64,000 nt of DNA from DATFQE01 sp963738205 (GCA_963738205.1 CAVTVQ010000006.1:868001-932000); one strand, 5' to 3'; positions 46,294 through 55,205 are shown, counted from the stretch's first letter. The notes: generated by a model not told the origin, from the letters alone. Made by a program: numbers and translations.

Positions 46294-47070
46294 ATGCGGA
46301 AAAGCATCCCCGCAGCCGACGAGCAGCAGCTCGAGCGGGTCACGACCCTCCTGCAGGAGGTTCTGGGCGCCGACGTCCTGGGCGGCTACCTGTTCGGATC
46401 GGCCGTCCTCGGCGGCCTGCGCCCCGAAAGCGATCTCGACGTGCTCGCCGTTTCGAAGCGCGCGACCACGCGGAGCGAGAAGCAGCGGCTGGTCGAGCGC
46501 CTACTCGCGATCTCGGGCCAGAAGGGGCAGCGTCGGGTGGAGCTGACGATCGTCGTCGAGTCCGACGTCAGACCGTGGCACTACCCGCCGAGGTTCGACT
46601 TCCAGTACGGGGACTGGTTACGGGACGAGTTCGAGCGCGGAGACGTCGAGCCCTGGCCGACCACCGCCAACCCCGATCTCGCCACGCTGCTGACCATGGT
46701 GCTGCTCGCGGACCGACCGGTGCTGGGTCCGCCGCCCGCGGAGGTTCTCGATCCCGTTCCGCATGCCGACCTCCTCCGCGCGATGGCCGGCGACATCGAC
46801 GCGCTGCTCGGCGACCTCGACGACGACACGCGCAACGTGATCCTCACGCTCGCCCGCATCCGGAGCACCCTCGCCACCGGCGCGATCCGCTCAAAGGGCG
46901 CCGCGGCAGACTGGGCGCTCGAACAGCTCCCGCGCGAACTGCGGGAACCGCTCGCCCGTGCGCGCGCCGGCTACCTGGGCGAAGCGGAGGATCGCTGGGA
47001 CGACATCGGCCCGCTCGTCCGACGCCACGCCGACCACGTGGTCGCGGAGATCAGGCGGCTCGTGCCCTAG
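46294..47070 (+). CDS. Aminoglycoside nucleotidyltransferase-like (AadA/ANT family)
   Basis: 258 residues, clean. YLFGSAVLGGLRPESDLD (32-49) is the nucleotidyltransferase Gly-Ser...Asp-x-Asp catalytic motif (Ser36, Asp47, Asp49); LTIVVESDVRPWHYPPRFDFQYGDWLR and the C-terminal helical domain (DDTRNVILTLARIRSTLATGAIRSKGAAADWALEQLP) follow the ANT(3'')/ANT(9) layout. Relatives adenylylate spectinomycin or streptomycin. Base composition matches neighbours and no mobile element is near, so it looks chromosomal; real substrate unknown. Confidence 0.8.
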   Translation: MRKSIPAADEQQLERVTTLLQEVLGADVLGGYLFGSAVLGGLRPESDLDVLAVSKRATTRSEKQRLVERLLAISGQKGQRRVELTIVVESDVRPWHYPPRFDFQYGDWLRDEFERGDVEPWPTTANPDLATLLTMVLLADRPVLGPPPAEVLDPVPHADLLRAMAGDIDALLGDLDDDTRNVILTLARIRSTLATGAIRSKGAAADWALEQLPRELREPLARARAGYLGEAEDRWDDIGPLVRRHADHVVAEIRRLVP

Positions 47071-47801
47071 CCCGCCGGCTTCTCCCAGACCGAGACGTGC
47101 TTGCGGCTGTAGCTCGTGAACGGCTCCCGCTTCCATCCACTCCAGCGGTCGCGCAACCGCATGCCGGCGAGCTGCGCCATCAGGTCGAGCTCGGCCGGCC
47201 ACGTGTACCGGAAGGGAATCGACGCCTGCTCGAGGCTCCCGTCGGCGATCTCGAAGTGGTGGGAGATCAGGCCCTGCGTGGCGACGTCGTATTCATCAAT
47301 GCCCCAGCGCGTCTCGCTCACGTGGAAAACACGGGCGGTCTCACCGGGCGGCAGGCGCTGGAGCTCCGGGATTCCGACCTCGATGAGGAAGCAGCCGCCC
47401 CGCTCCAGGTGCGCCGCCACGTTCCGGAAGCACGCCACTTGCGCCTCCTGCGTGGTCAGGTTCGCGATCGTGTTGAAGACGAGGTACGCAAGCGAGAACG
47501 TTCCGTCCACGGTCGTCGTCGCGAAGTCGCCGATCGTCACGCCGATGTCCTCGCCGCCCGGCTTCGCCCGCAGCCTCGCGACCATCGCCTTCGACATGTC
47601 GATCCCGTGCACCGGTACGCCCCGCTGCGCGAGCGGCAGCGCGATCCGGCCCGTGCCGATGCCCAGCTCGAGCGCGCGGCCGGTGCCTGCGAGCTCGGTG
47701 AGGAGGTCGACCACCGGCTCGACGGCCCCGGCGCCAGACGTCTCGTCGGTCTCGTCGTACCTCGCGGCCGCACGCTCGTCGAAGTAACCGTCGTCGGACA
47801 C
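47067..47801 (-). CDS. Class I SAM-dependent methyltransferase
   Basis: 244 residues from GTG 47801. N-terminal YFDERAAARYDE, motif I ALELGIGTGRIALPLAQRG, V-H-G-I-D-M-S motif II, YLVFNTIANLTTQEAQ and FLIEVGIPEL are typical of small-molecule or tRNA-type methyltransferases of the Methyltransf_25 group. Clean. Stop overlaps that of the convergent nucleotidyltransferase gene (CTAG). Confidence 0.85.
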   Translation of the reverse strand: MSDDGYFDERAAARYDETDETSGAGAVEPVVDLLTELAGTGRALELGIGTGRIALPLAQRGVPVHGIDMSKAMVARLRAKPGGEDIGVTIGDFATTTVDGTFSLAYLVFNTIANLTTQEAQVACFRNVAAHLERGGCFLIEVGIPELQRLPPGETARVFHVSETRWGIDEYDVATQGLISHHFEIADGSLEQASIPFRYTWPAELDLMAQLAGMRLRDRWSGWKREPFTSYSRKHVSVWEKPAG

Positions 47802-47907
47802 GGGCCGGAATCTACCCGCACTCAACCGCGTCATTTCGAGGCGCTGAGCGTTTACGGTACAGGCGTTCTCTGCGGAGCAGTTTCCACCGTACGAGACACC
47901 TTGGGGG

Positions 47908-50319
47908 GTGTTGACGTTGAAGAGGAGAACGCGGCTCGAAGTAGTCGGGTTGACGGTCGCTCTCGTCGTCGGGCTGATCGCCTTCGGCGTGATCGACGTC
48001 AGCGGAAGCGGGAAAACTGCGGCGATCTCGGTCAGCGGGCTCGAATCGGATGAGGCCGAAGCAGAGGAAGACGAGGGTCTGGGCCCAGCCGAGCCTGATG
48101 ACTGGTTCCTCGTCCAGCGTGCGGGCGGGCCCGGGAAGACGCTGAAGCAGAGCGACTTCGTCCGCGCCGCGAAGCAGGCACGAACGCTGCGCGACGCCGA
48201 TGCCGCGGAGGCTTCGGCCGCGCCGCGGCAGCTGCGCGGGCAGTGGGCGCTCGCCGGACCGACGAACATCGGCGGACGGATCGTCGACCTCGTCGTCGAC
48301 CCCGTACGTCCGGCCACGATCTACGTTGCGGCTGCCAGCGGCGGCGTCTGGCGGAGCAATGACGGCGTGGTCGTCATGGAGAAGGCGTGGCCCGACGACC
48401 TCGCCCAGGCCATGGGCGCGCTCGCGATCGACGCGAACGGCCGCCTCTGGGCCGGCACGGGCGAGGCGAACCCGGGCGGCGGCAGCATCACGTTCGGCGG
48501 CACGGGCATCTACACGTCGGACGACGGCGGCTCGACGTGGAAGAAGCGCGGTCTCGAGGACAGCGGCGCAACCGGTCGTATCGCCGTCGATCCGTCGAAT
48601 CCCGATCGGATCTTCGTCGCGGCCGCGGGTTCGCTCTTCAACCCAGGCGGCGAGCGCGGCGTCTACCGGTCGGAGAACGGCGGGGCGTCGTGGGAGCGCG
48701 TCCTCGCACCCGAGACGCCGTTCGCCGGCGGCGCCGATCTCATCATCGACCCGACGAACCCGGACCGGATCTTCGCGGCGATGTGGGATCACCGGCGGGA
48801 GCCCGATCTCCGCACCTACGGGGGCCTCGGCTCCGGCCTGTTCCGGTCCGACGACGGCGGCGATACGTGGACACGGCTCGACAACACGATCACGAACAGC
48901 CCCGGCGACGTCTCGGGCCTGAAGCAGGACGCGAGCCTCGGCCGCATCGGCGTCGCGCTCGCTCCCAGCAACCCGAGCCGCGTCTATGTCATCACGACGG
49001 CGACGTTCGGGCAGGACAAGGGCTTCTACGTGTCCGACGACGGCGGCGACTCGTTCCGAGCGCAGCCGCGGCCCGGGTCGCAGGGCGGCTTCGGCTGGTG
49101 GTTCGGCCGGCTCTGGGTCGATCCCGTCAACCAGGATCACGTCTTCGCGGCCGGCGTCAGCATGCGCCGCTCGTCGAACGGCGGTGCGACCTGGAGCAAC
49201 GTGCCCGGGCTCCACGCCGACCAGCACGCGATGGCCTGGGATCCGGCCGTCGCGAACCGCGTCTACGTCGGGAACGACGGCGGCACCTACCGCTCGGACC
49301 TGAACGGCGACAGCGGATTCGTCCAGGCGCTCCGCGAGCCCTACACGCAGTTCTACTCGATCGACGTCGGCGAGCTGCAGCCCGATCGGATCACGGGCGG
49401 AGCCCAGGACAACGGGTGTCTCCGCTCCTGGTCACCGACAACTCCGGGCAGTCCCGACAACTGGAACTCGTTCGGCTGCGGCGACGGCGAGTTCACAGTG
49501 GTCGACCCGTCCGACAACAGCATCTTCTATGGCTGCTCGCAGTACGGCCAGTGCTCGCGGCGCAACGAGGGGCCGCAGCCGGTCACGAATCGGACGATCT
49601 CGAACGGCACCGTGTCGACGCGTCGGAACTGGCTGACGCCGATCGTCCTCGACCCGAACGACCCGCTGACGATCTACTACGGCGGCAACCAGCTGAACAA
49701 GTCGACGAACCGCGGCGACACGTGGACGGTGCTCAGTCCGCCGGACCCGGTCAGCCTGCCCGGGACGTTCGAGTCGCCCGATCGCGTCGACCCGTTCTAC
49801 CCCAACTACGGGACGATCACGACGATCTCGATCGCGAAAACCGCGCCGAACACGATCTACGTCGGCACGGACACCGGGCGCCTGTGGAAGACCGAGGACG
49901 GCGGGGCCAACTGGACCTGGTTCGACAGCCAGGGGCTGCCCGAACGGTGGGTCACGCGCGTCGCGATCGATCCGACGGACGAGAACACCGTCTACGCGAC
50001 GTTCTCCGGCTTCCGGAACGGTGAGGACGCCGCGCACGTCTTCAAGACGACCAACGGCGGGAACGCGTGGAACGACATCAGCGGCAACCTGCCCAACGCG
50101 CCCGTCAACGACGTCGTCATCGACCAGGAGCGCAGCACGGTCTACGTCGGCTCAGACGTCGGCGTCTTCTACCTGAAGAACGCGAAGAAGAACTGGAAGC
50201 CGGTCGGGGAAGGCCTGCCGCTGGCTCCGGTGCTCGACCTGCGCCTGCACGCGCCGTCGGACACGCTCTACACGAACACGTTCGGCCGCAGCATGTGGAT
50301 GCTCCGCCTCGAGGACTAG
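47908..50319 (+). CDS. Membrane-anchored or secreted BNR/Asp-box beta-propeller protein
   Basis: 803 residues, clean. An N-terminal helix (about 10-30; LEVVGLTVALVVGLIAFGVI) anchors or exports it. The body is a series of Asp-box blades (S-D-D-G-G-S-T-W, S-E-N-G-G-A-S-W, S-D-D-G-G-D-T-W, T-E-D-G-G-A-N-W, T-T-N-G-G-N-A-W), as in sialidase-like/VPS10 ten-bladed propellers, with a late GRSMW motif. Catalytic sialidase residues are not evident, so a binding or scaffold role is as likely as hydrolysis. GTG start at 47908 with G-rich upstream; TTGs at 47911 and 47917 are alternatives. Confidence 0.82.
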   Translation: MLTLKRRTRLEVVGLTVALVVGLIAFGVIDVSGSGKTAAISVSGLESDEAEAEEDEGLGPAEPDDWFLVQRAGGPGKTLKQSDFVRAAKQARTLRDADAAEASAAPRQLRGQWALAGPTNIGGRIVDLVVDPVRPATIYVAAASGGVWRSNDGVVVMEKAWPDDLAQAMGALAIDANGRLWAGTGEANPGGGSITFGGTGIYTSDDGGSTWKKRGLEDSGATGRIAVDPSNPDRIFVAAAGSLFNPGGERGVYRSENGGASWERVLAPETPFAGGADLIIDPTNPDRIFAAMWDHRREPDLRTYGGLGSGLFRSDDGGDTWTRLDNTITNSPGDVSGLKQDASLGRIGVALAPSNPSRVYVITTATFGQDKGFYVSDDGGDSFRAQPRPGSQGGFGWWFGRLWVDPVNQDHVFAAGVSMRRSSNGGATWSNVPGLHADQHAMAWDPAVANRVYVGNDGGTYRSDLNGDSGFVQALREPYTQFYSIDVGELQPDRITGGAQDNGCLRSWSPTTPGSPDNWNSFGCGDGEFTVVDPSDNSIFYGCSQYGQCSRRNEGPQPVTNRTISNGTVSTRRNWLTPIVLDPNDPLTIYYGGNQLNKSTNRGDTWTVLSPPDPVSLPGTFESPDRVDPFYPNYGTITTISIAKTAPNTIYVGTDTGRLWKTEDGGANWTWFDSQGLPERWVTRVAIDPTDENTVYATFSGFRNGEDAAHVFKTTNGGNAWNDISGNLPNAPVNDVVIDQERSTVYVGSDVGVFYLKNAKKNWKPVGEGLPLAPVLDLRLHAPSDTLYTNTFGRSMWMLRLED

Positions 50320-50345
50320 CTCCTACGAGGACTCGTGCTGACGAG

Positions 50346-50371
50346 GAGGGCGGGCCGCGTGGCCCGCCCTC
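50346..50371. terminator. Terminator hairpin after the BNR gene
   Basis: 11-bp perfect stem GAGGGCGGGCC/GGCCCGCCCTC with a GCGT loop, 27 bases after the stop. Confidence 0.65.
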
Positions 50372-50437
50372 TGCTGAGAGGAGGTGCCCGACTACGCCGC
50401 CGCTCCTCCGGCGACCTCGGGCGCGTAGGCTCCCTGC

Positions 50438-50815
50438 GTGGCCGACGCCACGGTCAACGTGCGTTACATGGTCGACGACGTCGAGACGGCGATCGCGTTC
50501 TACACCAGCCACCTCGGCTTCACGCTGCTCACGAACCAGGCGCCGGCCTTCGCCGACGTGAGGCGCGGCAACCTCAGGCTCCTGCTGAGCGGCCCGCAGA
50601 GCTCGGCCGGGCGGCCGATGCCCGACGGTCGCCAGCCGGTGCCCGGCGGCTGGAACCGCATCCACCTCATCGTCGACGACCTCGCGGGGGAGGTCGAGCG
50701 GCTCCGAGCGGCCGGACTGACCTTCCGCAACGACATCGTCAAGGGCCCAGGCGGCTCGCAGATCCTGCTCGACGACCCCGCCGGCAACCCGGTCGAGCTC
50801 TTTCAGCCCCGCTAG
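50438..50815 (+). CDS. VOC family protein
   Basis: 125 residues from GTG. VRYMVDDVETAIAFYTSHLGF, IHLIVDDLAGEVERLRAAGL and ILLDDPAGNPVELFQP are the standard single-domain VOC signature. Clean. The end DPAGNPVELF resembles fosfomycin-resistance/glyoxalase-like members; substrate unknown. Confidence 0.87.
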   Translation: MADATVNVRYMVDDVETAIAFYTSHLGFTLLTNQAPAFADVRRGNLRLLLSGPQSSAGRPMPDGRQPVPGGWNRIHLIVDDLAGEVERLRAAGLTFRNDIVKGPGGSQILLDDPAGNPVELFQPR

Positions 50816-50843
50816 CGTCCGCGGTAGACGTCGCAGGCGACGC

Positions 50844-51176
50844 TCAGCGTGGGTTCGACGGCGGGCCGGGCGAGAACCCATCGCGGCGACGGGAGACCGC
50901 GATCAGCACGGTCGGCGCACGGCCGAAGTTGTACAGCGCCCGCAGCGGCAGCCCGATGAGCCAGAGCACGTCACCACGCCCAAGGCGGCAGCGGCGGCCG
51001 CTCCGACACTCGAGCTCGATCTTCCCCGACTCGACCACGAGGATCGCGTCCCCCCATTCCGCCTCGTCGAAGGGGCGTTCCGCCCCGGGCGGGACGACAA
51101 CCCGCCGAACCGCGAAGTCGCCGGGGACGCGCCTTCCGAGGAAGAAGTCCCGGCCGCGTTCGCGGCCCTCGGCCAT
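50844..51176 (-). CDS. Small cupin-like protein co-translated with an ECF sigma factor
   Basis: 110 residues. The strands FAVRRVVVPPGAERPFDEAEWGDAILVVESGKIELEC and RGDVLWLIGLPLRALYNFG fit a single cupin barrel, without the full His metal set. The ATG overlaps the sigma gene's stop by one base (TGATG), so both come from one mRNA. A modulator of the sigma factor is possible; no family named with certainty. Confidence 0.65.
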   Translation of the reverse strand: MAEGRERGRDFFLGRRVPGDFAVRRVVVPPGAERPFDEAEWGDAILVVESGKIELECRSGRRCRLGRGDVLWLIGLPLRALYNFGRAPTVLIAVSRRRDGFSPGPPSNPR

Positions 51177-52198
51177 CAGAGCGTGGCGGGCAATCCGAAC
51201 GCGCCGAAGACGTCGCCCCCGAAGACCACGACCTCGGCGACCAGGCCGTCCTCGATCCGCAGCACGTCGAGCGCCAGCGGCCTGTACTCGGTGTCTCCGG
51301 GCCGCCGGCGGTAGACGGCCACGGCCGGCTGCCCGTTCGCCCGCGCCGGGACACAGCGGAAGCTGCCGAACGACGCGGAGCCGAAGCCGGCTTCGACCCA
51401 GGCGGCCACGATCGCGTGCGCGCCGACGTACCAGTCCGGCTGCGGCGGCATCGAGCACAAGGCGTCGTCGCGCAGCAACTCGGCCATCGCGGCGGGATCG
51501 CCGCGGTCGATCGCCCCCATGTAACGCTGGAGCAGCCCACGCTCGGCGACGCTCGGATCGTCCCCGGAGCTCCAGTCGAGGCGGCGCCGCGGCAGGTGCT
51601 GCTTCATCGTCCCCCGGGCGCGCTGCAGCGCGCTGTTGGCGGCGGCGACGCTCAAACCGAGCAGCACTGCGCTCTCGGCCGCCGTCCAGCCGAGCACGTC
51701 CCGTGCGATCAACACGGCACGCTGCTTCGGCGGTAGGAGCTGGATGGCCGCGATGAACGCGAGCTCGATCGTCTCCCTCGCGACGACCTCGGCCTCGGGC
51801 TCCGCCTCACCCGCGGGCACGGCTTCGAGCAGCTGGTCCGGGTACGGCTGCAGCCACGGAACCTCGGCCAGCGGCGGTGCGCCCTGCTGCACTTCCGCGA
51901 CGCGCGGACGGCGGTCGATGGCGTCGAGGCAGGCGTTGGTCGCGATCCGGTACAGCCAGGCCCGGAACGTGGAGCGGCCCTCGAATGTCTTGCGCCTCCG
52001 CCAGGCGCGCAGGAATGTCTCCTGCACGAGATCCTCGGCGTCTTCCAACGAGCCGAGCATCCGGTAGCAGTGCGCCTGCAGCTCGGGCCGGTACGCCTCG
52101 ACCAGGCCGGCGAAGGCCGCCTCGTCGCCCTCGCGCGCGGCGGCGACCACGGCACCGGCCTCGGTGCGGCTCTCGGCAGCTGCGGTGCTCGAGCCCAT
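51176..52198 (-). CDS. ECF sigma factor with SnoaL-like C-terminal domain (TIGR02960 type)
   Basis: 340 residues, clean. Region 2: PELQAHCYRMLGSLEDAEDLVQETFLRAWRR; region 4: LPPKQRAVLIARDVLGWTAAESAVLLGLSVAAANSALQRAR. The last ~120 residues (LLQRYMGAIDRGDPAAMAELLRDDALCSMPPQPDWYVG) are a SnoaL-like fold that in such long sigma factors replaces a separate anti-sigma. A promoter element shared with nearby genes lies just upstream, so it probably drives its own transcription. Confidence 0.9.
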   Translation of the reverse strand: MGSSTAAAESRTEAGAVVAAAREGDEAAFAGLVEAYRPELQAHCYRMLGSLEDAEDLVQETFLRAWRRRKTFEGRSTFRAWLYRIATNACLDAIDRRPRVAEVQQGAPPLAEVPWLQPYPDQLLEAVPAGEAEPEAEVVARETIELAFIAAIQLLPPKQRAVLIARDVLGWTAAESAVLLGLSVAAANSALQRARGTMKQHLPRRRLDWSSGDDPSVAERGLLQRYMGAIDRGDPAAMAELLRDDALCSMPPQPDWYVGAHAIVAAWVEAGFGSASFGSFRCVPARANGQPAVAVYRRRPGDTEYRPLALDVLRIEDGLVAEVVVFGGDVFGAFGLPATL

Positions 52199-52208
52199 CA
52201 GGAGCTAT

Positions 52209-52234
52209 GACGAGCGCGTGACGGAAAACTCATC
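52209..52234 (-). promoter_or_regulatory. ECF-type promoter before the sigma gene
   Basis: On the minus strand: GATGAGTTTT, 13 bases, GTC. The GTC lies 10 bases from the ATG at 52198, which suggests an almost leaderless transcript. The same elements with identical spacing precede four other genes in the window. Confidence 0.65.
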
Positions 52235-52268
52235 GAGCCGCGGCTCCTCCAGCGCGATCTGGAGCTCA

Positions 52269-53726
52269 TCAAGCCGCCTCGGGCTCCGCGTAGGCCTCCT
52301 GGCCGGCCTCCATGTGTGCCGGCGCAGCGCTCGGCCTGAGCAGTGCTGCCCCGATCGCGGCGGCCCCGGCTGCGAACAGCGCGCCGACCAGGAAGGCAGC
52401 GTGGTACCCGCCGGTCAGCGCGACGAGCGGCTCGTCGCCGGCGGCGGCGAGACTGTCCGTCCGCGAGGCGGCGAGGCTGGCCAGGACGGCGAGCCCGAGC
52501 GCGCCGCCCATCATGAACGAGGTGTTGACGATTCCGGACGCGAGCCCGGCCTCGCTCGGCTCGACGTCGCCCATCGCCGCGAGCAGCACCGGGTTGAAGG
52601 CGATGCCGGCCCCAGCGCCGAGGAGGATCATGCTCGGAAGCACGTCGACCAGGAAGCTGCCGTCGACGGGCGCCCGCGCGAAGAGCAGGAGGCCGACCGC
52701 GGCGAGTCCGAGCCCGACTCCGAGCGGCGCCCTGATCCCGTAGCGCATCACGAGCTTCGCGGAAACGCCGAGCGAGAGCGCCATCATGATCAGGTTGCCG
52801 GGCAGGAAGGCGAGCCCCACCTCGAGCGGGCTGTAGCCGAGCACCAGCTGCAGGTACAGCGCCGAGAGGAAGAACCACGCGAACATCGCGGCCGCCCACA
52901 GCACGCCGACGACGTTCGAGACCGCGAGGTTGCGCAGCCGGAAGAGGCGCAGCGGCACCAGCGGAGAGGAGGCGCGCGCCTCGATCGCGACAAAGGCACC
53001 GAGCAGCACAACGGCGCCGGCGAGCACGCCCAGCGTCCTCGCCGAGGTCCAGCCCTGCTCGTTGCCGTTCACGATCGCGTAGACGGCGAGCATCAGGGCC
53101 GCGGTCACTGTGAGGGCGCCCCCGATGTCCAGCTTGGTCGCCAACGCCTGGGCCCGGCCGGCGGGAAGCAGCCGCAACGAGAGGACGACGACCGCGATGC
53201 CGATCGGGACGTTGACCAGGAAGATCCAGTGCCAGTCGAGCACGTCGGTCAGGATCCCGCCCAGAAGGACGCCGATCGAGCCGCCGCCGGAGGCGACGAA
53301 GCCGAAGACACCCATGGCCTTGGCGCGCTCCGCGGGCTCGGTGAAGAGCGTCATGATCAGCGAGAGCGCGACCGCGGAGACGATCGCTCCGCCGAGGCCC
53401 TGGACTGCGCGAGCCGCGACGAGCACGCCCTGCGAGCTCGCGAGCCCGCATGCGAGCGAGGCGGCCGTGAAGAGCCCGATCCCGGCCAGGAACAGCCGCC
53501 GGTGTCCGAAGAGGTCGCCCAACCGGCCGCCGAGCAGCAGGAAGCCGCCGAAGGTGATCAGGTAGGCGTTCACGACCCAGGCGAGCGAGCTCTCGGAAAA
53601 GCCGAGGTCGGTCCTGATCGACGGGAGCGCCACGCCGACGATGGTCACGTCGAGGACGATCATCAGGTCGCCGAGGCACAGGATGAGGAGTGCGAGCCAG
53701 CGTCTGCGGTTGTCCATGATCGTCAT
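52269..53726 (-). CDS. MFS drug exporter, DHA2 (EmrB/QacA) family, 14 helices
   Basis: 485 residues, clean, from ATG 53726 with GAGGGGA upstream. LDVTIVGVALPSIRTDLGFSESSLAWVVNAYLI is the DHA2 motif, GGRLGDLFGHRRLFLAG is motif A, and later PVLLAAMGDVEPSEAGLASGIVNTSFMMGGALG is typical of the family. A proton-coupled exporter of drugs or metabolites; substrate unknown. Carries the same promoter pattern as the ECF sigma gene, so probably in its regulon. Confidence 0.9.
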   Translation of the reverse strand: MTIMDNRRRWLALLILCLGDLMIVLDVTIVGVALPSIRTDLGFSESSLAWVVNAYLITFGGFLLLGGRLGDLFGHRRLFLAGIGLFTAASLACGLASSQGVLVAARAVQGLGGAIVSAVALSLIMTLFTEPAERAKAMGVFGFVASGGGSIGVLLGGILTDVLDWHWIFLVNVPIGIAVVVLSLRLLPAGRAQALATKLDIGGALTVTAALMLAVYAIVNGNEQGWTSARTLGVLAGAVVLLGAFVAIEARASSPLVPLRLFRLRNLAVSNVVGVLWAAAMFAWFFLSALYLQLVLGYSPLEVGLAFLPGNLIMMALSLGVSAKLVMRYGIRAPLGVGLGLAAVGLLLFARAPVDGSFLVDVLPSMILLGAGAGIAFNPVLLAAMGDVEPSEAGLASGIVNTSFMMGGALGLAVLASLAASRTDSLAAAGDEPLVALTGGYHAAFLVGALFAAGAAAIGAALLRPSAAPAHMEAGQEAYAEPEAA

Positions 53727-53767
53727 CAACGTCCCCTCTCGATTCAGTCTTCCGGTTCGAAGGTGTA

Positions 53768-53793
53768 GACCCTGAGGCACCGGAAAACTCATC
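53768..53793 (-). promoter_or_regulatory. ECF-type promoter before the MFS gene
   Basis: Minus strand GATGAGTTTT, 13 bases, GTC, about 42 bases upstream of the MFS ATG. Its -35-like element faces the one of the divergent STAS gene, forming an 11-bp inverted repeat. Confidence 0.65.
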
Positions 53794-53804
53794 GTTCGCC
53801 GACC

Positions 53805-53830
53805 GATGAGTTTTGGCTCCCAGACCGGTC
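53805..53830 (+). promoter_or_regulatory. ECF-type promoter before the STAS gene
   Basis: Plus strand GATGAGTTTT, 13 bases, GTC, then 9 bases to the ATG at 53840. Same spacing as the other sites. Confidence 0.65.
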
Positions 53831-53839
53831 TGTCTCCCG

Positions 53840-54136
53840 ATGGATGTCTCTGAGCCGAGCACGGTCCGGTTCGAGATTCACGGGCCGATCACGCGAGCAG
53901 ACCTACGCGGCCTCTGCGACCGCGTGTGCGCGCTTCTAGGCGAGACGACCGCGACCGTCGCCGTGTGCGACGTGCGCGGCGTGCAGGTCGACGCCGTCAC
54001 GGTCGACGCGCTCGCCCGCCTCCAGCTCGCCGCCCGCCGGCATGACTGCCGGATCCGGCTCTGCGGGCACGCCTCGCCGGAGCTGCTTCAGCTGGTGGCG
54101 TTCATGGGACTCACCGACGTCTTGCCCTGCCGGTAG
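53840..54136 (+). CDS. STAS-domain protein
   Basis: 98 residues from ATG 53840. The pattern V-A-V-C-D-V-R-G-V-Q-V-D-A-V-T-V-D-A-L-A-R-L-Q-L-A-A-R-R-H matches a STAS domain, with Asp-Val in the place of the Asp-Ser phosphorylation site, so regulation by phosphorylation looks unlikely. STAS domains act as anti-anti-sigma factors or in transporters. Sits between two ECF sigma loci and carries the shared ECF promoter pattern. Confidence 0.75.
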   Translation: MDVSEPSTVRFEIHGPITRADLRGLCDRVCALLGETTATVAVCDVRGVQVDAVTVDALARLQLAARRHDCRIRLCGHASPELLQLVAFMGLTDVLPCR

Positions 54137-54139
54137 CGG

Positions 54140-55144
54140 CTATGCGTCGAGGCGGGCAGGCAGCCCGAACAGCGGGAACAGCGTGTCCGTGTCGAGGAAG
54201 AACGTGAACTCGACGATCTTGCCGTCCTCGATCTCCAGCACCTGCAGCGCCCACGGCTCGTACCCGTCGCCGCTGTCGCTCGGCTTGTACTGGCCGAAGG
54301 CTGGCGAGCCGTTCGCTGCCGTGGTCGGGATCACGCGCGAGCCCCGGCAGCCGATGCCGGGCCCGAACCACCAGCTGAAGATGTCCCCGCGACCGGTCAG
54401 CCACATGTCGAACGGCGGCATCGACTGGGTCGCGTCCTCGTGGATCAGCGAGGTGAGCGCCTCCATGTCGTAGCGCTCGAAGGCCTCGACGTAGCGCGCC
54501 AAGAGCTCCGGGTCGGCCTCGGCGTCCGAGGCCGACGTCTCCGCCGTGCTCAGGTTGCTGGCCGCGAGCGTCGCCCGCGCGCGTTGCAGCGCGCTGTTGA
54601 CCGACGCGACGCTGGTGTCGAGGAGCTCGGCGACCTCGCTGGCCTTCCAGCGCAACACCTCGCACAGGATCAGGACGGCGCGCTGGCGCGGAGGCAGGTG
54701 CTGCAGCGCCGCCACGAACGCAAGCCGAATCGTCTCGCGCGCGACGGCGACCTCCGCCGGATCGCCCTCCGGCACGACGCGGCCGTCAGGCGTCGGCTCG
54801 ATCCACGTCACCTCGGGCAACGTGTGCAGGTTCGTTTCGACGGGCTCGCGCGCGGGGCCGAGGTCCATCGGCCGTGCGCGCCGTTCGCGCCCGTTCAGCA
54901 TGTCGAGGCAGACGTTCGTCGCGATGCTGTACAGCCACGAGCGCAGGGCCGACCGGCCCTCGAACCGGCTGAAGCCGCGCCACGCGCGCAGGAACGTCTC
55001 CTGCACCGCGTCCTCCGCCTCGAACGGGGATGCGAGCATCCGGTAGCAGTAGCCGGTGAGCTCGGAGCGGTACTGCTCGAGCCCCAGCTCGAGCTCGCCG
55101 ATCCCGGGCTTCACGCTGAGCGACGAATCGTGCACGGGGCCCAT
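54140..55144 (-). CDS. Second ECF sigma factor with SnoaL-like C-terminal domain (TIGR02960 type)
   Basis: 334 residues, clean. Region 2: YRSELTGYCYRMLASPFEAEDAVQETFLRAWRGF; region 4: LPPRQRAVLILCEVLRWKASEVAELLDTSVASVNSALQRAR; then a SnoaL-like tail (LLARYVEAFERYDMEALTSLIHEDATQSMPPFDMWLTGR). Similar design to the sigma factor at 51176-52198, so the two are paralogues 2 kb apart. Divergent from the DHFR-like operon. Convergent with the STAS gene, 3 bases apart. Confidence 0.9.
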   Translation of the reverse strand: MGPVHDSSLSVKPGIGELELGLEQYRSELTGYCYRMLASPFEAEDAVQETFLRAWRGFSRFEGRSALRSWLYSIATNVCLDMLNGRERRARPMDLGPAREPVETNLHTLPEVTWIEPTPDGRVVPEGDPAEVAVARETIRLAFVAALQHLPPRQRAVLILCEVLRWKASEVAELLDTSVASVNSALQRARATLAASNLSTAETSASDAEADPELLARYVEAFERYDMEALTSLIHEDATQSMPPFDMWLTGRGDIFSWWFGPGIGCRGSRVIPTTAANGSPAFGQYKPSDSGDGYEPWALQVLEIEDGKIVEFTFFLDTDTLFPLFGLPARLDA

Positions 55145-55179
55145 CGTACGGACCCGCGACGGCCGCTCGCAACGACCAC

Positions 55180-55205
55180 GATGACTTTCGCCGCGTGCGA
55201 CGGTC
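55180..55205 (+). promoter_or_regulatory. ECF-type promoter before the DHFR-like operon
   Basis: GATGACTTTC, 13 bases, GTC, 29 bases upstream of the ATG at 55235. Variant of the element seen at the sigma, MFS and STAS genes with the same spacing. Confidence 0.55.

Noticed and set aside
46294..47070. Acquired resistance gene
   Set aside because: Composition like its neighbours, no integron, transposase or att site; probably a chromosomal relative.
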